Assembly (NCBI GenBank): GCA_027339745.1
Contig: DAHWNW010000003.1
Location: 45,868 to 109,867 of the forward strand
DNA from: Nitrososphaerota archaeon
GTDB lineage: Archaea; Thermoproteota; Nitrososphaeria; Nitrososphaerales; Gagatemarchaeaceae
Length of the DNA stretch: 64,000 bases
Reading direction: 5' to 3'
The stretch's first letter is position 1. Each line of letters starts with the position of its first letter. This document shows positions 17,539-26,324 of the stretch, piece after piece. Below the pieces are notes generated by a model. The model had not been told where the DNA came from. It searched no databases and was given only the letters and a program-made list of their open reading frames with translations. The position numbers and the translations under genes were made by a program.

Positions 17539-18666
17539 TTGCCCAAGATACAGGTGGCGATGTTCGGCCTCACCAGCGAGGCATACAGGCTGGCTGCCGA
17601 CATCGGCGATAAGGCGCAGGTCACGATCGTCGACGAGACCCTTCAGATGGCAATGGAGCTGGAGCCGGGCTTCCTGAGGAAGAACCCAGCCTTGCAGGAA
17701 GTGATGGCAGACGAGCCTCTGCTCAGCCTTAAGCCGCTGGAGCAGGTCCTGGGAGAGGCGCAGGTGGTCTTCTTCACACCTAAATTGAGGCGGCCGTCAG
17801 AAGAGACCCTCATCGAAGCCGGCTCCAAGCTGCGGGACCTGGCGAAGTACCTCTCCAAGGGGGTCAGCCTCGTCAACGCGCTCCCTTCGGGCCCGGGAGG
17901 GAACTCTGAGAACATCATGCTCGTGGAGAAGCAGACCGGGCTCCAGGTAGGCTCTACGCTGACCTATGCGTACATGCCGCTGAGACCGAGGGAAAGCAAG
18001 CCGGCGGTGGTGGCGTTCGCCGGCGCCCAAGAGAAGGGACCACTGCAGAGCCTTGGTTACTCGCCGAGCTCCCAGAACGTCTTCTCCGCCGAGCTTGAAT
18101 ATGCGGTGACTGTGTTGGAGGCGGCCGTAGGCTCGGTGACGGAGATCGAGATGGCCAGGAAGGCGCGCGAGGCAAAGGTTTGGCTGCAGGGTTCTTCCGA
18201 GGTGTACTTGGATGAGTTCTCGAAGTACCTGTATGAGCTGAAGGCCATCCAAGCCAGCGAAGAAGCTGGCGAGTCGATTTCTTATTTGGCGGGGGCTGTA
18301 TTGAAGAGCTTCGACAACTACATCAGGTACGTCGTGGATGAAACTAGGGAGGCGTTGAAAGAGAAACAATTGAAAGCAAGCCGGACGAAGATATCCTTGC
18401 TCTGGGCGCTTGACAGGTATGAGATGCGCGGAGAACGACTGCAGGTGGCAGAAAGCATCCAGCAGCGGCTCAGAGACTACGTGACAGACGTGGAGCTCGT
18501 GGCAGGGAGAACCAAGGGAGGGTCGGAGCTATTCGACCCGCTCAAGCACAACGTGGCCATAGTGTGCTCCAAGGACGACTTGGAGGCTCTGAAGTCGTGG
18601 AGGAAGAGCACGAGGGGTGGTGAGACCACCCTAATCTCAGCGACCCCAGCCTTGAAGAGGGAATGA
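17539..18666 (+). CDS. UDP-sugar dehydrogenase-like protein, probably non-catalytic
   Basis: The layout resembles the UDP-glucose/UDP-ManNAc dehydrogenase family: an N-terminal Rossmann part (KIQVAMFGLTSEAYRLA), a block like the family's DVVFIAVPTP (AQVVFFTPKLRRPSEETLIE), helical middle, and a C-terminal domain ending AIVCSKDDLEALKSW. However, the glycine-rich NAD motif is degenerate and I find no catalytic Cys block (GGxCxPxD). At 375 residues it is also shorter than active enzymes. It may be a structural or regulatory partner of the pathway encoded next to it. It starts with TTG and is followed by the Gfo/Idh/MocA gene after 43 bases. Confidence 0.6.
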   Translation: MPKIQVAMFGLTSEAYRLAADIGDKAQVTIVDETLQMAMELEPGFLRKNPALQEVMADEPLLSLKPLEQVLGEAQVVFFTPKLRRPSEETLIEAGSKLRDLAKYLSKGVSLVNALPSGPGGNSENIMLVEKQTGLQVGSTLTYAYMPLRPRESKPAVVAFAGAQEKGPLQSLGYSPSSQNVFSAELEYAVTVLEAAVGSVTEIEMARKAREAKVWLQGSSEVYLDEFSKYLYELKAIQASEEAGESISYLAGAVLKSFDNYIRYVVDETREALKEKQLKASRTKISLLWALDRYEMRGERLQVAESIQQRLRDYVTDVELVAGRTKGGSELFDPLKHNVAIVCSKDDLEALKSWRKSTRGGETTLISATPALKRE

Positions 18667-18709
18667 ACGACATAACCCTAAATCCTGTTCCCTTAAGGCG
18701 GCGAAACTG

Positions 18710-19648
18710 ATGACCCGCATAGCGGTCGTCGGGACCGGGGGGTGGGGGAAGAACCACGTCAGGGTGCTGAACGAGCTGCAGTGCCTGGCCGCTGTGTGTG
18801 ACACGAACCAAGAGAGGGCGGAGGCTTTCTCGAAGAAATACCACGTTCCCGCCTACGCATCGCTGCAGTTGATGCTTGATAAGGAAAAGCTGGACGGCGT
18901 CACGATATGCACCCCGGCTACGACCCACTTTCAGATAGCCAGCCAGGCGCTGGCCGCGGGGCTCAACACGTTCGTCGAAAAGCCGCTGTCCACCACGGTG
19001 AAGGACGGTGAGGGTCTGATTGACGCGGCGCGGAAGGCGGATAGGGCACTCACGGTGGGGTTCATCGAGCGCTTCAACCCGCCGATTACCGCCCTCAAGC
19101 GGATGATATCCGAGAAGGAGCTCGGAGACCCAATCCTCCTGGAGTTCCATAGGGAGAACAGGAGGGGGGCAGGGATCAGCGATGTGGGCATCGTGCATGA
19201 CGCGTCTGTCCACGACATCGATACTGCCTGCTGGCTCTTCGGAGAGGTGCCGAAGGTCGTCTATTCGAGGGTAGGGTCCATGCGCGTCCCCCCGGAGCAC
19301 GAAGACTTCGCGACAATCCTGATGGGGTTCTCCGGACAGAGGACGGCGTTCCTTGTAACCAACTGGATAACCCCTAACCGCGTGAGAACCCTGAGCGCCG
19401 TCTTCTCCGGAGGGGTGGTGGACGTAGACTTCGTGACACAGGAGACCAGAATCCACGAGGGCGAGGTTACCACCGTCCCCACGAGGCCAGTTCAGGAGCC
19501 ACTTACGCTCGAGCTGAAAGAGTTCATCTCCGCGATTGAGGAGGAGAGGGAGCCCCTTGTCACAGGGAGAGACGGTCTCAACGTGCTTAGGGTGGCAAAT
19601 GCTGTGCTGGCGTCGAGCGCGTCGGGGGCACCGATCTACCTTGGGTGA
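18710..19648 (+). CDS. Gfo/Idh/MocA family oxidoreductase
   Basis: NAD(P)-dependent sugar oxidoreductase. The Rossmann motif VVGTGGWGKNHVRVL is at the N-terminus, the family's EKPLS block is in NTFVEKPLSTTV, and the active-site block VHDASVHDIDTACWLFG carries the His/Asp region. With the acyltransferase that follows it resembles the WbpB-WbpD pair, which in bacteria oxidises UDP-GlcNAc acid and then acetylates the 3-amino product. The substrate here is inferred from that context. The stop overlaps the start of the next gene. Confidence 0.9.
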   Translation: MTRIAVVGTGGWGKNHVRVLNELQCLAAVCDTNQERAEAFSKKYHVPAYASLQLMLDKEKLDGVTICTPATTHFQIASQALAAGLNTFVEKPLSTTVKDGEGLIDAARKADRALTVGFIERFNPPITALKRMISEKELGDPILLEFHRENRRGAGISDVGIVHDASVHDIDTACWLFGEVPKVVYSRVGSMRVPPEHEDFATILMGFSGQRTAFLVTNWITPNRVRTLSAVFSGGVVDVDFVTQETRIHEGEVTTVPTRPVQEPLTLELKEFISAIEEEREPLVTGRDGLNVLRVANAVLASSASGAPIYLG

Positions 19649-20132
19649 GAGCACGAAGGTAGTGAACTTCGTCTCCCCGGAAGCAAAGCTTGGGAGGAAC
19701 GTGCGCGTGTGGCACTTCTCGTACGTCGGGAAGGGTTCTGAGATAGGGGACGATGTCAAGATCGGCTCCTTGGCTCATATAGACTACGACGTGAAGGTGG
19801 GGAGCGGGACGATGATCGAAGGAAGCGTGTACATCCCCCCAATGTCCAGGATAGGGAAGGGGGTGTTCATCGGCCCCGCAGCCGTCCTTACCAACGACCC
19901 GTACCCACCCAGCAAGAAGATGACCGGAGTGACCATCGAAGATGGAGCGGTCATCGGCGCCAGGGCGGTCATCAAGGCGGGGGTGACTGTGGGGAGGAGG
20001 GCAGTGGTGGCTATGGGGGCTGTGGTGACCAAGGACGTCCCTCCCGAGAAGGTGGTCATGGGGGTCCCGGCCAGGGTCGTATACAGCCGGAAGGAATTCG
20101 ACGCTAAGATGAAGGCCTGGGAGCGCTCCTGA
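19641..20132 (+). CDS. Hexapeptide-repeat acyltransferase (WbpD-like)
   Basis: Left-handed beta-helix acetyltransferase. Hexapeptide repeats fill the protein (IGDDVKIGSLAHID, IGKGVFIGPAAVLTN, IEDGAVIGARAVIKAGVTVG). The block NDPYPP is characteristic of sugar N-acetyltransferases of the WbpD/WlbB type. The track start at 19536 is a read-through in the Gfo gene; TTG 19641, overlapping the upstream stop (TTGGGTGA), or GTG 19662 fits the family. It should act with the preceding oxidoreductase to make an acetamido sugar for surface glycans. It overlaps the convergent small membrane gene by 29 bases. Confidence 0.88.
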   Translation: MGESTKVVNFVSPEAKLGRNVRVWHFSYVGKGSEIGDDVKIGSLAHIDYDVKVGSGTMIEGSVYIPPMSRIGKGVFIGPAAVLTNDPYPPSKKMTGVTIEDGAVIGARAVIKAGVTVGRRAVVAMGAVVTKDVPPEKVVMGVPARVVYSRKEFDAKMKAWERS

Positions 20133-20355
20133 CCCTGGTTCGCACGTAAAGCCTGGTCAAGCCGTCTAGGACGATGAACCAGAGAGCGCCCAAGGCAAAG
20201 ATCAATAGCATCTTGAGCAGAGCGAGGGCCGTGTAGTCCGTGAGGGAGTGCGGGATGGGCCCGAGGGGGACGACGAAGGTGAAGAAGACGTATGTCTCCA
20301 GGATTATGAGCAGGAACGCCACGAGCTCTATCATATAGAGAGGGAAGAGCTTCAA
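20104..20355 (-). CDS. Small membrane protein, unknown
   Basis: Protein of 83 residues with two likely transmembrane helices (MIELVAFLLIILETYVFFTF and ALALLKMLLIFALGALWFIV) and a basic C-terminal tail. It begins one base after the stop of the GPT-type transferase and is almost certainly translated with it. A subunit or partner of that membrane enzyme is a fair guess, not a demonstrated function. Confidence 0.65.
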   Translation of the reverse strand: MKLFPLYMIELVAFLLIILETYVFFTFVVPLGPIPHSLTDYTALALLKMLLIFALGALWFIVLDGLTRLYVRTRVRSAPRPSS

Positions 20356-20356
20356 G

Positions 20357-21376
20357 CTAGAACACCCAGGTCAGCACTGAAGTGGCCACCGAGAAGACAC
20401 AAGCCACCGCGGTCAGCGCCACGATGCTCGTCACCAGTTCCACTTCGGTCATCGATGAGGTAAGGAGGACAAGTCGCACGAGGGTGTTCGGCGCGTCTTC
20501 CTCCATGGAGGCATGGAGCAGCCCGTCATCGCCGACATATGTCGGCCTTGCAATCTTCCTCCTCTCGACGAAGCCCCTGACACTGGAGAGGGTGTAGAAG
20601 GAGTTCAAAATCGCCGGGACGATGGCTATGATAGCGGCTATCTCGACCCCTCCCGTGACTGCGAGTCCCGCGAACGCCGCGCCGAACATGAGGCTACCGC
20701 TGTCCCCGTCGAAGGCCTTCGAGGGGTAGCGGTTGTAGAACAGGAAGGCGCCCGCGACCCCAACCAGGGGGAGGACGGAGGCCATCCTGGAGACAGAGAA
20801 TCCGCTCTGGAAGAGTGTTCGGAGCATGACGCCGACCAGGAGCGCCAGCGAGGTCAGGAGAGCGAACCAAGATATTTCGCCGTTGAACGCATCCATCATG
20901 TTGAACGCGTTAGCCACCACCGGGAACGCGACCACCGCCAGGATGGTGTAGATGATGAAATGGGGGGCCGTGTCGCCGAGGATCGGGAAGTAGATATCGG
21001 CCCGGTAGAGCGTGGGCTGCAGGACGGCGAGGGAGACAAAGGCGAGGCCTGCGAAGAACAGAAGGAGCGGCTTTGTCTTCCCCCCCAGGACATATAGGTC
21101 GTCGAACAACCCGATTGCAAAGGCGACGCCAGCCCCCGCCGCCACGGCGACGGGGACGAGGGTCCTGAACCCTACAGCCACCGCTACTTCGCCTACGACC
21201 AGGCCCGCGAACAGGAGCGGACCAGCGGGCATGGGGACCTTGGTAGGCGGGTTCTTGTGGGCGTCCTCGGCTAAGTGCCCCATCCTGGTGAGAGCCCTGA
21301 GATACGACGGGAACAGCCCCACCAAGAGGAAGAAAGGCGCAGCGAACGCTAGGATGAGAAGACCGCCCTCAACCAT
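20357..21376 (-). CDS. GPT/MraY-type phospho-sugar transferase
   Basis: Integral membrane enzyme of the polyprenyl-phosphate N-acetylhexosamine-1-phosphate transferase family, with about ten hydrophobic segments. The cytoplasmic loops carry the family acidic motifs: FDDLYVLGGKTK, NAFNMMDAFNG and FDGDSGSLMFG. In archaea the enzyme loads GlcNAc-1-phosphate on dolichyl phosphate, the first step of N-glycan assembly. The track starts at TTG 21388; ATG 21376 (MVEGGLLILAF) begins just before the first helix and is preferred. The neighbouring UDP-sugar genes support a glycan role. Confidence 0.9.
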   Translation of the reverse strand: MVEGGLLILAFAAPFFLLVGLFPSYLRALTRMGHLAEDAHKNPPTKVPMPAGPLLFAGLVVGEVAVAVGFRTLVPVAVAAGAGVAFAIGLFDDLYVLGGKTKPLLLFFAGLAFVSLAVLQPTLYRADIYFPILGDTAPHFIIYTILAVVAFPVVANAFNMMDAFNGEISWFALLTSLALLVGVMLRTLFQSGFSVSRMASVLPLVGVAGAFLFYNRYPSKAFDGDSGSLMFGAAFAGLAVTGGVEIAAIIAIVPAILNSFYTLSSVRGFVERRKIARPTYVGDDGLLHASMEEDAPNTLVRLVLLTSSMTEVELVTSIVALTAVACVFSVATSVLTWVF

Positions 21377-21485
21377 CCATGGGACCAACGGCTGGGGCAG
21401 CCAAACTCTTTCTCATTAAACGGTTTCCGAAGCCCCTACGGACGCTACATTGTTAAATAATACTTACAAGCGACCAGCGATTCAT

Positions 21486-21779
21486 ATGAACATACACGAT
21501 CTGCGCGACGGCATGAGGAGAGTCGACGCAGAAGGTGAGATTGTCGAGATGGCCGAGCCGAGGAACGTCAACCTGAGGACGGGGGGGGAGGCTAAGGTCG
21601 CCGACTGCATGCTGAAAGATGAGACAGGCCAGATCAAGCTCTCCCTCTGGGACGAACAGATAGACATGGTAAAGCAGGGCTCCAAGGTGAGGATCACCAA
21701 CGGGTACACGAACAGCTTCCGTGGGGAACTGAGACTGAACGTAGGGCGCTACGGAAAGCTCGAAGTGATCGAAGCCTAA
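21486..21779 (+). CDS. Single-stranded DNA-binding OB-fold protein
   Basis: Short OB-fold protein of 97 residues, like the SOSS-B/hSSB1 or crenarchaeal SSB type: VDAEGEIVEMAEPRNV, the central VADCMLKDETGQIKLSLW, and FRGELRLNVGRYGKLEVIE. It should bind ssDNA in repair or replication. ATG 21486 is preferred to the track start at 21450 because a TATA box (TTAAATAA, about 21452-21459) lies 27 bases before it. No acidic tail is present, unlike many SSBs. It is divergent from the glycan transferase. Confidence 0.85.
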   Translation: MNIHDLRDGMRRVDAEGEIVEMAEPRNVNLRTGGEAKVADCMLKDETGQIKLSLWDEQIDMVKQGSKVRITNGYTNSFRGELRLNVGRYGKLEVIEA

Positions 21780-21814
21780 AGGTTCTAAAACGGCAGAGAC
21801 CAGAAACCTCTGAT

Positions 21815-22342
21815 TTGGGTACCGGCGGAGTCTTCCTAAGGAGGCTCAGAGCCGTGGTGGCTGACAGCCCCACTGGGTTCGTCTGGGTCGAAGACAGGTC
21901 CCTCGCTGGGTCTGGCTACCCGGCGTCCAGGGAGCAGGTAGGGTGGTTGACTAAGAGAGGAATCGGCAGCATACTCACGCTTACTGAGGAGCCGCTCCCA
22001 GTGAAGTGGACGTCAGGGTTCTCTTTGGACCTGGGCCACGTGCCGATGCATGACCACCTTCCTCCCAGCGCAGAGTCGCTGGCGAAAGCAGTGGAGTACA
22101 TTTCAAGCCGCAGAGGAGAGGGAAGGGCTGTCCTGGTCCATTGCCTCGCAGGCGAGGGGAGGACCGGGTGCGTGCTGGCGGCGTATCTGATCCGAACTCG
22201 CCGCATGGGAGCCGATGAGGCCATGGCGACCCTGCGTTCTTTGAAGCGCGAGTTCGTCGAGCCAAAACAGGAAGGGGCGGTGCGTGGATTCGCGGCCCGA
22301 AAGGCACACGCGGACATGGCGGCGGGACCTTCCCATCTCTGA
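21815..22342 (+). CDS. Dual-specificity/tyrosine-type protein phosphatase
   Basis: Cysteine phosphatase of the DSP type with 175 residues. The P-loop is VHCLAGEGRTG with the nucleophile C110 and the phosphate-binding Arg; D80 in MHDHLPP is the likely general acid. The N-terminus (WVEDRSLAGSGYPAS) also matches this archaeal group. It could remove phosphate from proteins or from a small molecule such as an inositol phosphate. The track's TTG start at 21815 is plausible but uncertain. No partner kinase is nearby. Confidence 0.88.
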   Translation: MGTGGVFLRRLRAVVADSPTGFVWVEDRSLAGSGYPASREQVGWLTKRGIGSILTLTEEPLPVKWTSGFSLDLGHVPMHDHLPPSAESLAKAVEYISSRRGEGRAVLVHCLAGEGRTGCVLAAYLIRTRRMGADEAMATLRSLKREFVEPKQEGAVRGFAARKAHADMAAGPSHL

Positions 22343-22369
22343 ATCAGTCGTACGGCCCTTGCGCGGGGT

Positions 22370-23242
22370 CTAACCGCTCTGGTTGCCCAGAAAACGGACG
22401 ACCCGCTTCATGAATGCTCCCCTCTCCTCCCAAAAGGCGAGGTGGGAGCTCTTCGGAAAGATGGTCAACTCAGAGCCTTTGATGAGTCTGTGGATCTCCT
22501 TGGCGACCAAAGGCGAGACCTCGTCATACCTCCCGCCGAGGACGAGAGTCGGAACCCTTATCGTACTGAGCTGGCTGGTGACGTCCCAGTAGCGGATATT
22601 GCCTATTATAGTGAACTCGTTCGGACCGTTCATCGTCCCGTACACAGGCTTGCTGATGTGTTCCATGGAATAGCTCACCTCGGCTGGCCAGGGGTCCAGT
22701 CGGCACAAGTGCTTCTTGTAATAGACCATCACAGCGTCGGCGTACTCTGGATTTTCATACTCCCCGATGGACTCGTACTTCGTCATAACCCCCTGGACCT
22801 CCTTTGGGAGCTTCTTCTTCATCCGCTGCATCTCGCTTATCGTCAAGGGGACGCTGTGTAGCCCCCCGACGGTAGTCAGCGTCGACATGTTCTGCTGATA
22901 CTTCAGGGCGTAAGCTATCGCAAGCATCCCGCCCCAGCTGGAACCGATCAGGTGCGGCCGCCCCAGTTTCATCTTCCTGCGGAACTCCTCTACCTCCTCC
23001 ACGTAGTGCTCCGGTACGAAGAGACCGGGGTCCTTCGGAACCTGCGACCGTCCGCAGCCTAGCTGGTCGTAGAGGGTCACCCTGTAACCATGCTTAGCGA
23101 GGTCGGCCAGGGGGAGCAGATAGTCATGGGTGGCGCCCGGGCCCCCGTGAAGGCCGAGGACTTCTCCCTTTGTGGGGTCGCCGAACTGTCTATAGTAGAG
23201 GTCGTATCCGAGGACCGAAGCGTGCCCTTCTCTGCGCTCCAC
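22370..23242 (-). CDS. pip: Proline iminopeptidase-like alpha/beta hydrolase
   Basis: Serine peptidase of family S33, close to tricorn-interacting factor F1. HGGPGATHDYL forms the oxyanion hole, GSSWGGMLAIAYAL carries the nucleophile Ser, and the Asp and His lie in GGRYDEVSP and PKSSHLAFWEE. It should cut N-terminal residues, preferably Pro, from short peptides in the cytoplasm. The length (290 residues) is normal for the family. Confidence 0.92.
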   Translation of the reverse strand: MERREGHASVLGYDLYYRQFGDPTKGEVLGLHGGPGATHDYLLPLADLAKHGYRVTLYDQLGCGRSQVPKDPGLFVPEHYVEEVEEFRRKMKLGRPHLIGSSWGGMLAIAYALKYQQNMSTLTTVGGLHSVPLTISEMQRMKKKLPKEVQGVMTKYESIGEYENPEYADAVMVYYKKHLCRLDPWPAEVSYSMEHISKPVYGTMNGPNEFTIIGNIRYWDVTSQLSTIRVPTLVLGGRYDEVSPLVAKEIHRLIKGSELTIFPKSSHLAFWEERGAFMKRVVRFLGNQSG

Positions 23243-23735
23243 CTCTATGGGCGGTCACGTGAATAGCTTAAACTTTGAGCGTCAGGGCCGAACCCCTTGT
23301 TTCCCAGTGACCAGGGGCCGGTCGCCAATGTGTCCTACCTCGTCGCCAGCTACAGAACGCAAGTTGAAAGGAGGAGGCATCGCCTCCTGAGTCAGGAGAA
23401 ATCCCTGTGTCAACGGGGCTGATGAAGAGAGGGGAAGAACCCTGGCCCCTGATTCAGTCCGAGGTTGGTCACGGCGTGGGCCCACTTCTGAGCCGTAGTC
23501 ATCGCCGCCACGATGACGAAGCCGGGCGTTGAAGCTGAAACGACACTCACTATGACCTAAAGAACAAGAAGAACGTGCGAGACCATTACTATCCGAGTCG
23601 GGCGCTGCATTGCGAGATTCTGGAAATCGTACGTGACGACTCCCAGAGAAGGGTATCGATATCTCGAAGATGGTCAAAAGAAGGAGGCCATGTTATTTGA
23701 GATTTCTTGGATTCTGACGTGGGATCTTGGTTGAG
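23243..23735. other. Spacer without a convincing gene
   Basis: The ORF at 23282-23677 on the minus strand has no recognisable domain and an atypical composition. The only structure I note is the odd palindrome CTCCTGAGTCAGGAG around 23384-23398. I see no RNA gene except tRNA-Leu at the right edge. Confidence 0.5.
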
Positions 23736-23820
23736 TGCGGGGGGAGGGATTCGAACCCTCGAACCCCTAAGGGATGGGAGCCTCAGTCCCACGCCGTTGA
23801 CCATGCTGGGCGACCCCCGC
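23736..23820 (-). tRNA. tRNA-Leu(GAG)
   Basis: Type II tRNA of 85 bases with a long variable arm, acceptor GCGGGGG/CCCCCGC, anticodon loop CTGAGGC (anticodon GAG) and T-loop TTCGAAT. A TATA-like CTTTTTAGA lies about 26 bases upstream on the minus strand. Confidence 0.92.
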
Positions 23821-23933
23821 ACTGGCCTCGCCCCCGGCCGACGTTCTAAAAAGCATGCGAAGGGTTAAGGCAAGGACCTGGGCTCGCGCGAACTTGGATA
23901 GAGCGGGAAGCTGAGGGGGCGGCCGTCGCGGGG

Positions 23934-25077
23934 GTCAGATGCGTCTCTTGCGGTAATCGCTTCTCTTCAGCCAAAGTCCTCGGCACATGCCCTTACTGTG
24001 GGTCTATCCTGAGCTGCGAGTATGACTATGAAAGGGCCAAGGAGACGCTCACGCGTGAAAGCCTCAGGGGGAGGCGTAAGACCCTCTGGAGGTACAGAGA
24101 AGTCCGCCGTGATGTCGCACCGCAGAACATAGTGACCCTGGGTGAGGGGATGACCCCTGTCGTGAGACTGGAATCCGGCCCTCTCAAGGATGATGGCATC
24201 ATCCCCACTGGTACCTTCAAGGCGAGGGGGATGGCCGTCGCGGTGTCGAAGGCGGAGGACCTCGGCCTGGCGAAGCTGGCCGTGCAGTCGGCAGGAAACG
24301 CCGGGGCCGCCCTAGCGTGTTATGCGGCCCTGGGAGGGCTGGCGGCCCGGGTCTTCATGCCTACCGAGACCCCCCAGTCGATATTGGAGTGCGCCTGGTA
24401 CGGCGCTGAGGTGATTCTGGTGGACGGGAACATAGGAGACGCAGGGGCGAGGATGAGGACTAAGATGGACGGCTACTTCGACATGTCCACGCTCAAGGAG
24501 CCGTACAGGCTCGAGGGGAAGAAGACCATGGGCTACGAGATCGCAGAACAGACAGGCTTCGAGCTACCTGAGGCGATAGTCTACCCGACCGGGGGCGGGA
24601 CAGGCCTTTTGGGCATGTGGAAAGCATTCGATGAGCTGGAGAACCTAGGCCTGATAGGGAGCGAGAGACCGACGATGTTCTCGGTGCAGTCAGAGGCGTG
24701 CGCCCCCATAGTAGACGCCTTCTCCCCCGGGAAAGAGACCCCCGATGCGGACTTCCCCGACGGCGTCACGGCTGCGGTAGGACTCCGAGTACCGAGGCCG
24801 TTTGCTGGAAGGCAGATGTTGTCAGTGCTGCGCGAGAGCAAGGGAGGGGCGGTAAGCGTTTCCGACCCCGAGATACTAGCGGGCATGAGAGCGCTCGCAG
24901 GCGAGGGAGTGCTCGCCTGCCCGGAGGGAGCGGCGTCCCTCGCGGCGCATCGCAAACTCCTCAGAGAAGGGAACATCGCCAAGGACGAGAAGGTCTTGCT
25001 TTACAACACAGGGACGGGTCAAGTACCTCGACCTCGTCCAGCGAGTCCCTGATTCGAGTCAAGGCTTTATTGCATGA
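23934..25077 (+). pseudogene. thrC: Threonine synthase with no clear start and a 3' frame change
   Basis: PLP enzyme making threonine from O-phosphohomoserine. The track ORF (24132-25052) omits the N-terminal zinc ribbon, which is in frame upstream (RCVSCGNRFSS, CPYCGSILSCEYD). Fold-type II landmarks follow: a PLP Lys block GTFKARGMAVA, the SAGNAGAALACY block and PTGGGTGLLGMW. No ATG, GTG, TTG or CTG occurs in frame before the zinc ribbon, only GTC at 23934 and ATA at 23898. Near 25017-25020 the frame ends as TGTGQVPRP, while the expected KYLDLVQRVPDSS lies in the next frame, ending at 25077. One base added or two lost would explain this. It may be damaged or an assembly error; the core is otherwise intact. 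Confidence 0.85.
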
Positions 25078-25096
25078 TAAGCAGGGCCGAACTCGA

Positions 25097-25170
25097 GCCA
25101 GCGTAGCTCAGCCTGGTAGAGCGTTCGCCTCGTAAGCGAAAGGTCGCGAGATCGATGCTCGCCGCTGGCT
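25097..25170 (+). tRNA. tRNA-Thr(CGU)
   Basis: Acceptor GCCAGCG/CGCTGGC, D-stem GCTC/GAGC, anticodon stem TTCGC/GCGAA with loop CTCGTAA (anticodon CGT), T-stem GCGAG/CTCGC. The T-loop reads ATCGATG, so position 54 is A instead of the near-universal T. The tRNA is otherwise regular and has no intron. Confidence 0.9.
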
Positions 25171-25345
25171 CGTCTACGCACATATCTTTCACCGGGTGAC
25201 GGGCCAGTAACGGCACGGCGGCGTCTCCAAGAAACCCCAGGAGAGTCATGGTCGTCGCCGTCTGACGTCGTTGACGCAACCTAGCTTTGACGCAAGCCCC
25301 TTTGTTGAGACCGAGTGCTTGGGAGGATCAGGTTCGAGATGCATT

Positions 25346-26314
25346 CTATGCGGTCCCGAAGGAGAGCCCCAGCTGACAGAGCCACTTCCTGTACGCCACT
25401 GCTATCCTGTCTGACCTCAAGTGGAGCTCTGCCTGGAGGTCGAGCGGGAGCCGCTCCGGTCTTTGCGACTCCACCACGGGGATGTCCTGACTTGTAATCT
25501 CGTCCTGGCGAGCGGCTATGTCCTCTGCGGGGATGTCATGTCCATAGTCCATGGCGATCCAGAACCACGCAGTCGACTCGAACTCGCTGACTGGACAGAC
25601 GGTGGCGAAGATCGAGAAGGTCCCTTCGACTGTCTCCTTCGAGAGGTACATGGTGAGGGGGCGCAGGACTCTGTAGGTGTAGTTGACGTCTTTCCCTACG
25701 CCGGTCCCGTCGGGGTCTGGTTGCCAGATTCTGACGTCGCGAGCGATGATGCCTTCTTCTGATGCTTGGACCTCGTAGTCCAGTATCTCCGCGTGGGCCC
25801 TCTCGCCAAGAATCCCCTCGTGAACGAATGGGAGGTGGGCTACATCGAGGAAGTTCTCAACCGCCCTCGGTCCGCTCGCGCTGTAATGGTAAGGCCCGCA
25901 GGGGACTTTCCTGAATGCCGAAGAACCCCATTCTTCGAAGTCAGGTATATCGCGCGCGGGCTCTCCGAGGCAGACCCAAATCAACCCGTAGCGTTCTGCA
26001 CAGTGGTATGCCTTCACCCTCGCCTTCGGGGGGGGCTTCTGCTCGGGGTGGGCAGGAATCTTCACGCACTCGCCTGCCTGGTTGTAGGTCCATCCATGGT
26101 AGGCGCACTCTAGGAGGTCGCCATTGAGGCGGCCGAGGGAGAGCTTCGTCCCCCTGTGGATGCAGAGGTCCTGCCATGCTTTCACTACTCCGTGGACCCG
26201 CCAGGCGATTAAGTCCTCCCCGAGGAGCCTGAGAGGCAGGATTGAGGCCTCGCCGAGGTCCGAGGACCTGGCTACCGGGTGCCAGTCGTCAACCAGTACT
26301 GGGTCCTCTATCAT
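25346..26314 (-). CDS. Rieske non-heme iron oxygenase, large subunit
   Basis: Oxygenase of the ring-hydroxylating/demethylating type. The Rieske 2Fe-2S ligands are C51-x-H53 (CIHRG) and C70-xx-H73 (CAYHGW). The mononuclear iron site is in NFLDVAHLPFVHEG (D-x2-H-x4-H). At 322 residues it resembles short alpha subunits such as vanillate or amine O/N-demethylases. The reductase that would feed it electrons is not in the window. It follows an APC permease by 10 bases, so the substrate may be an imported amino acid, betaine or amine; that is inference. Confidence 0.9.
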   Translation of the reverse strand: MIEDPVLVDDWHPVARSSDLGEASILPLRLLGEDLIAWRVHGVVKAWQDLCIHRGTKLSLGRLNGDLLECAYHGWTYNQAGECVKIPAHPEQKPPPKARVKAYHCAERYGLIWVCLGEPARDIPDFEEWGSSAFRKVPCGPYHYSASGPRAVENFLDVAHLPFVHEGILGERAHAEILDYEVQASEEGIIARDVRIWQPDPDGTGVGKDVNYTYRVLRPLTMYLSKETVEGTFSIFATVCPVSEFESTAWFWIAMDYGHDIPAEDIAARQDEITSQDIPVVESQRPERLPLDLQAELHLRSDRIAVAYRKWLCQLGLSFGTA

Positions 26315-26324
26315 AGCGTTCGGC

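Noticed and set aside
18542-19759. 405-residue minus-strand ORF
   Set aside because: Antisense to the Gfo/Idh/MocA gene.
23282-23677. 131-residue minus-strand ORF
   Set aside because: No recognisable features and atypical composition; treated as spacer.
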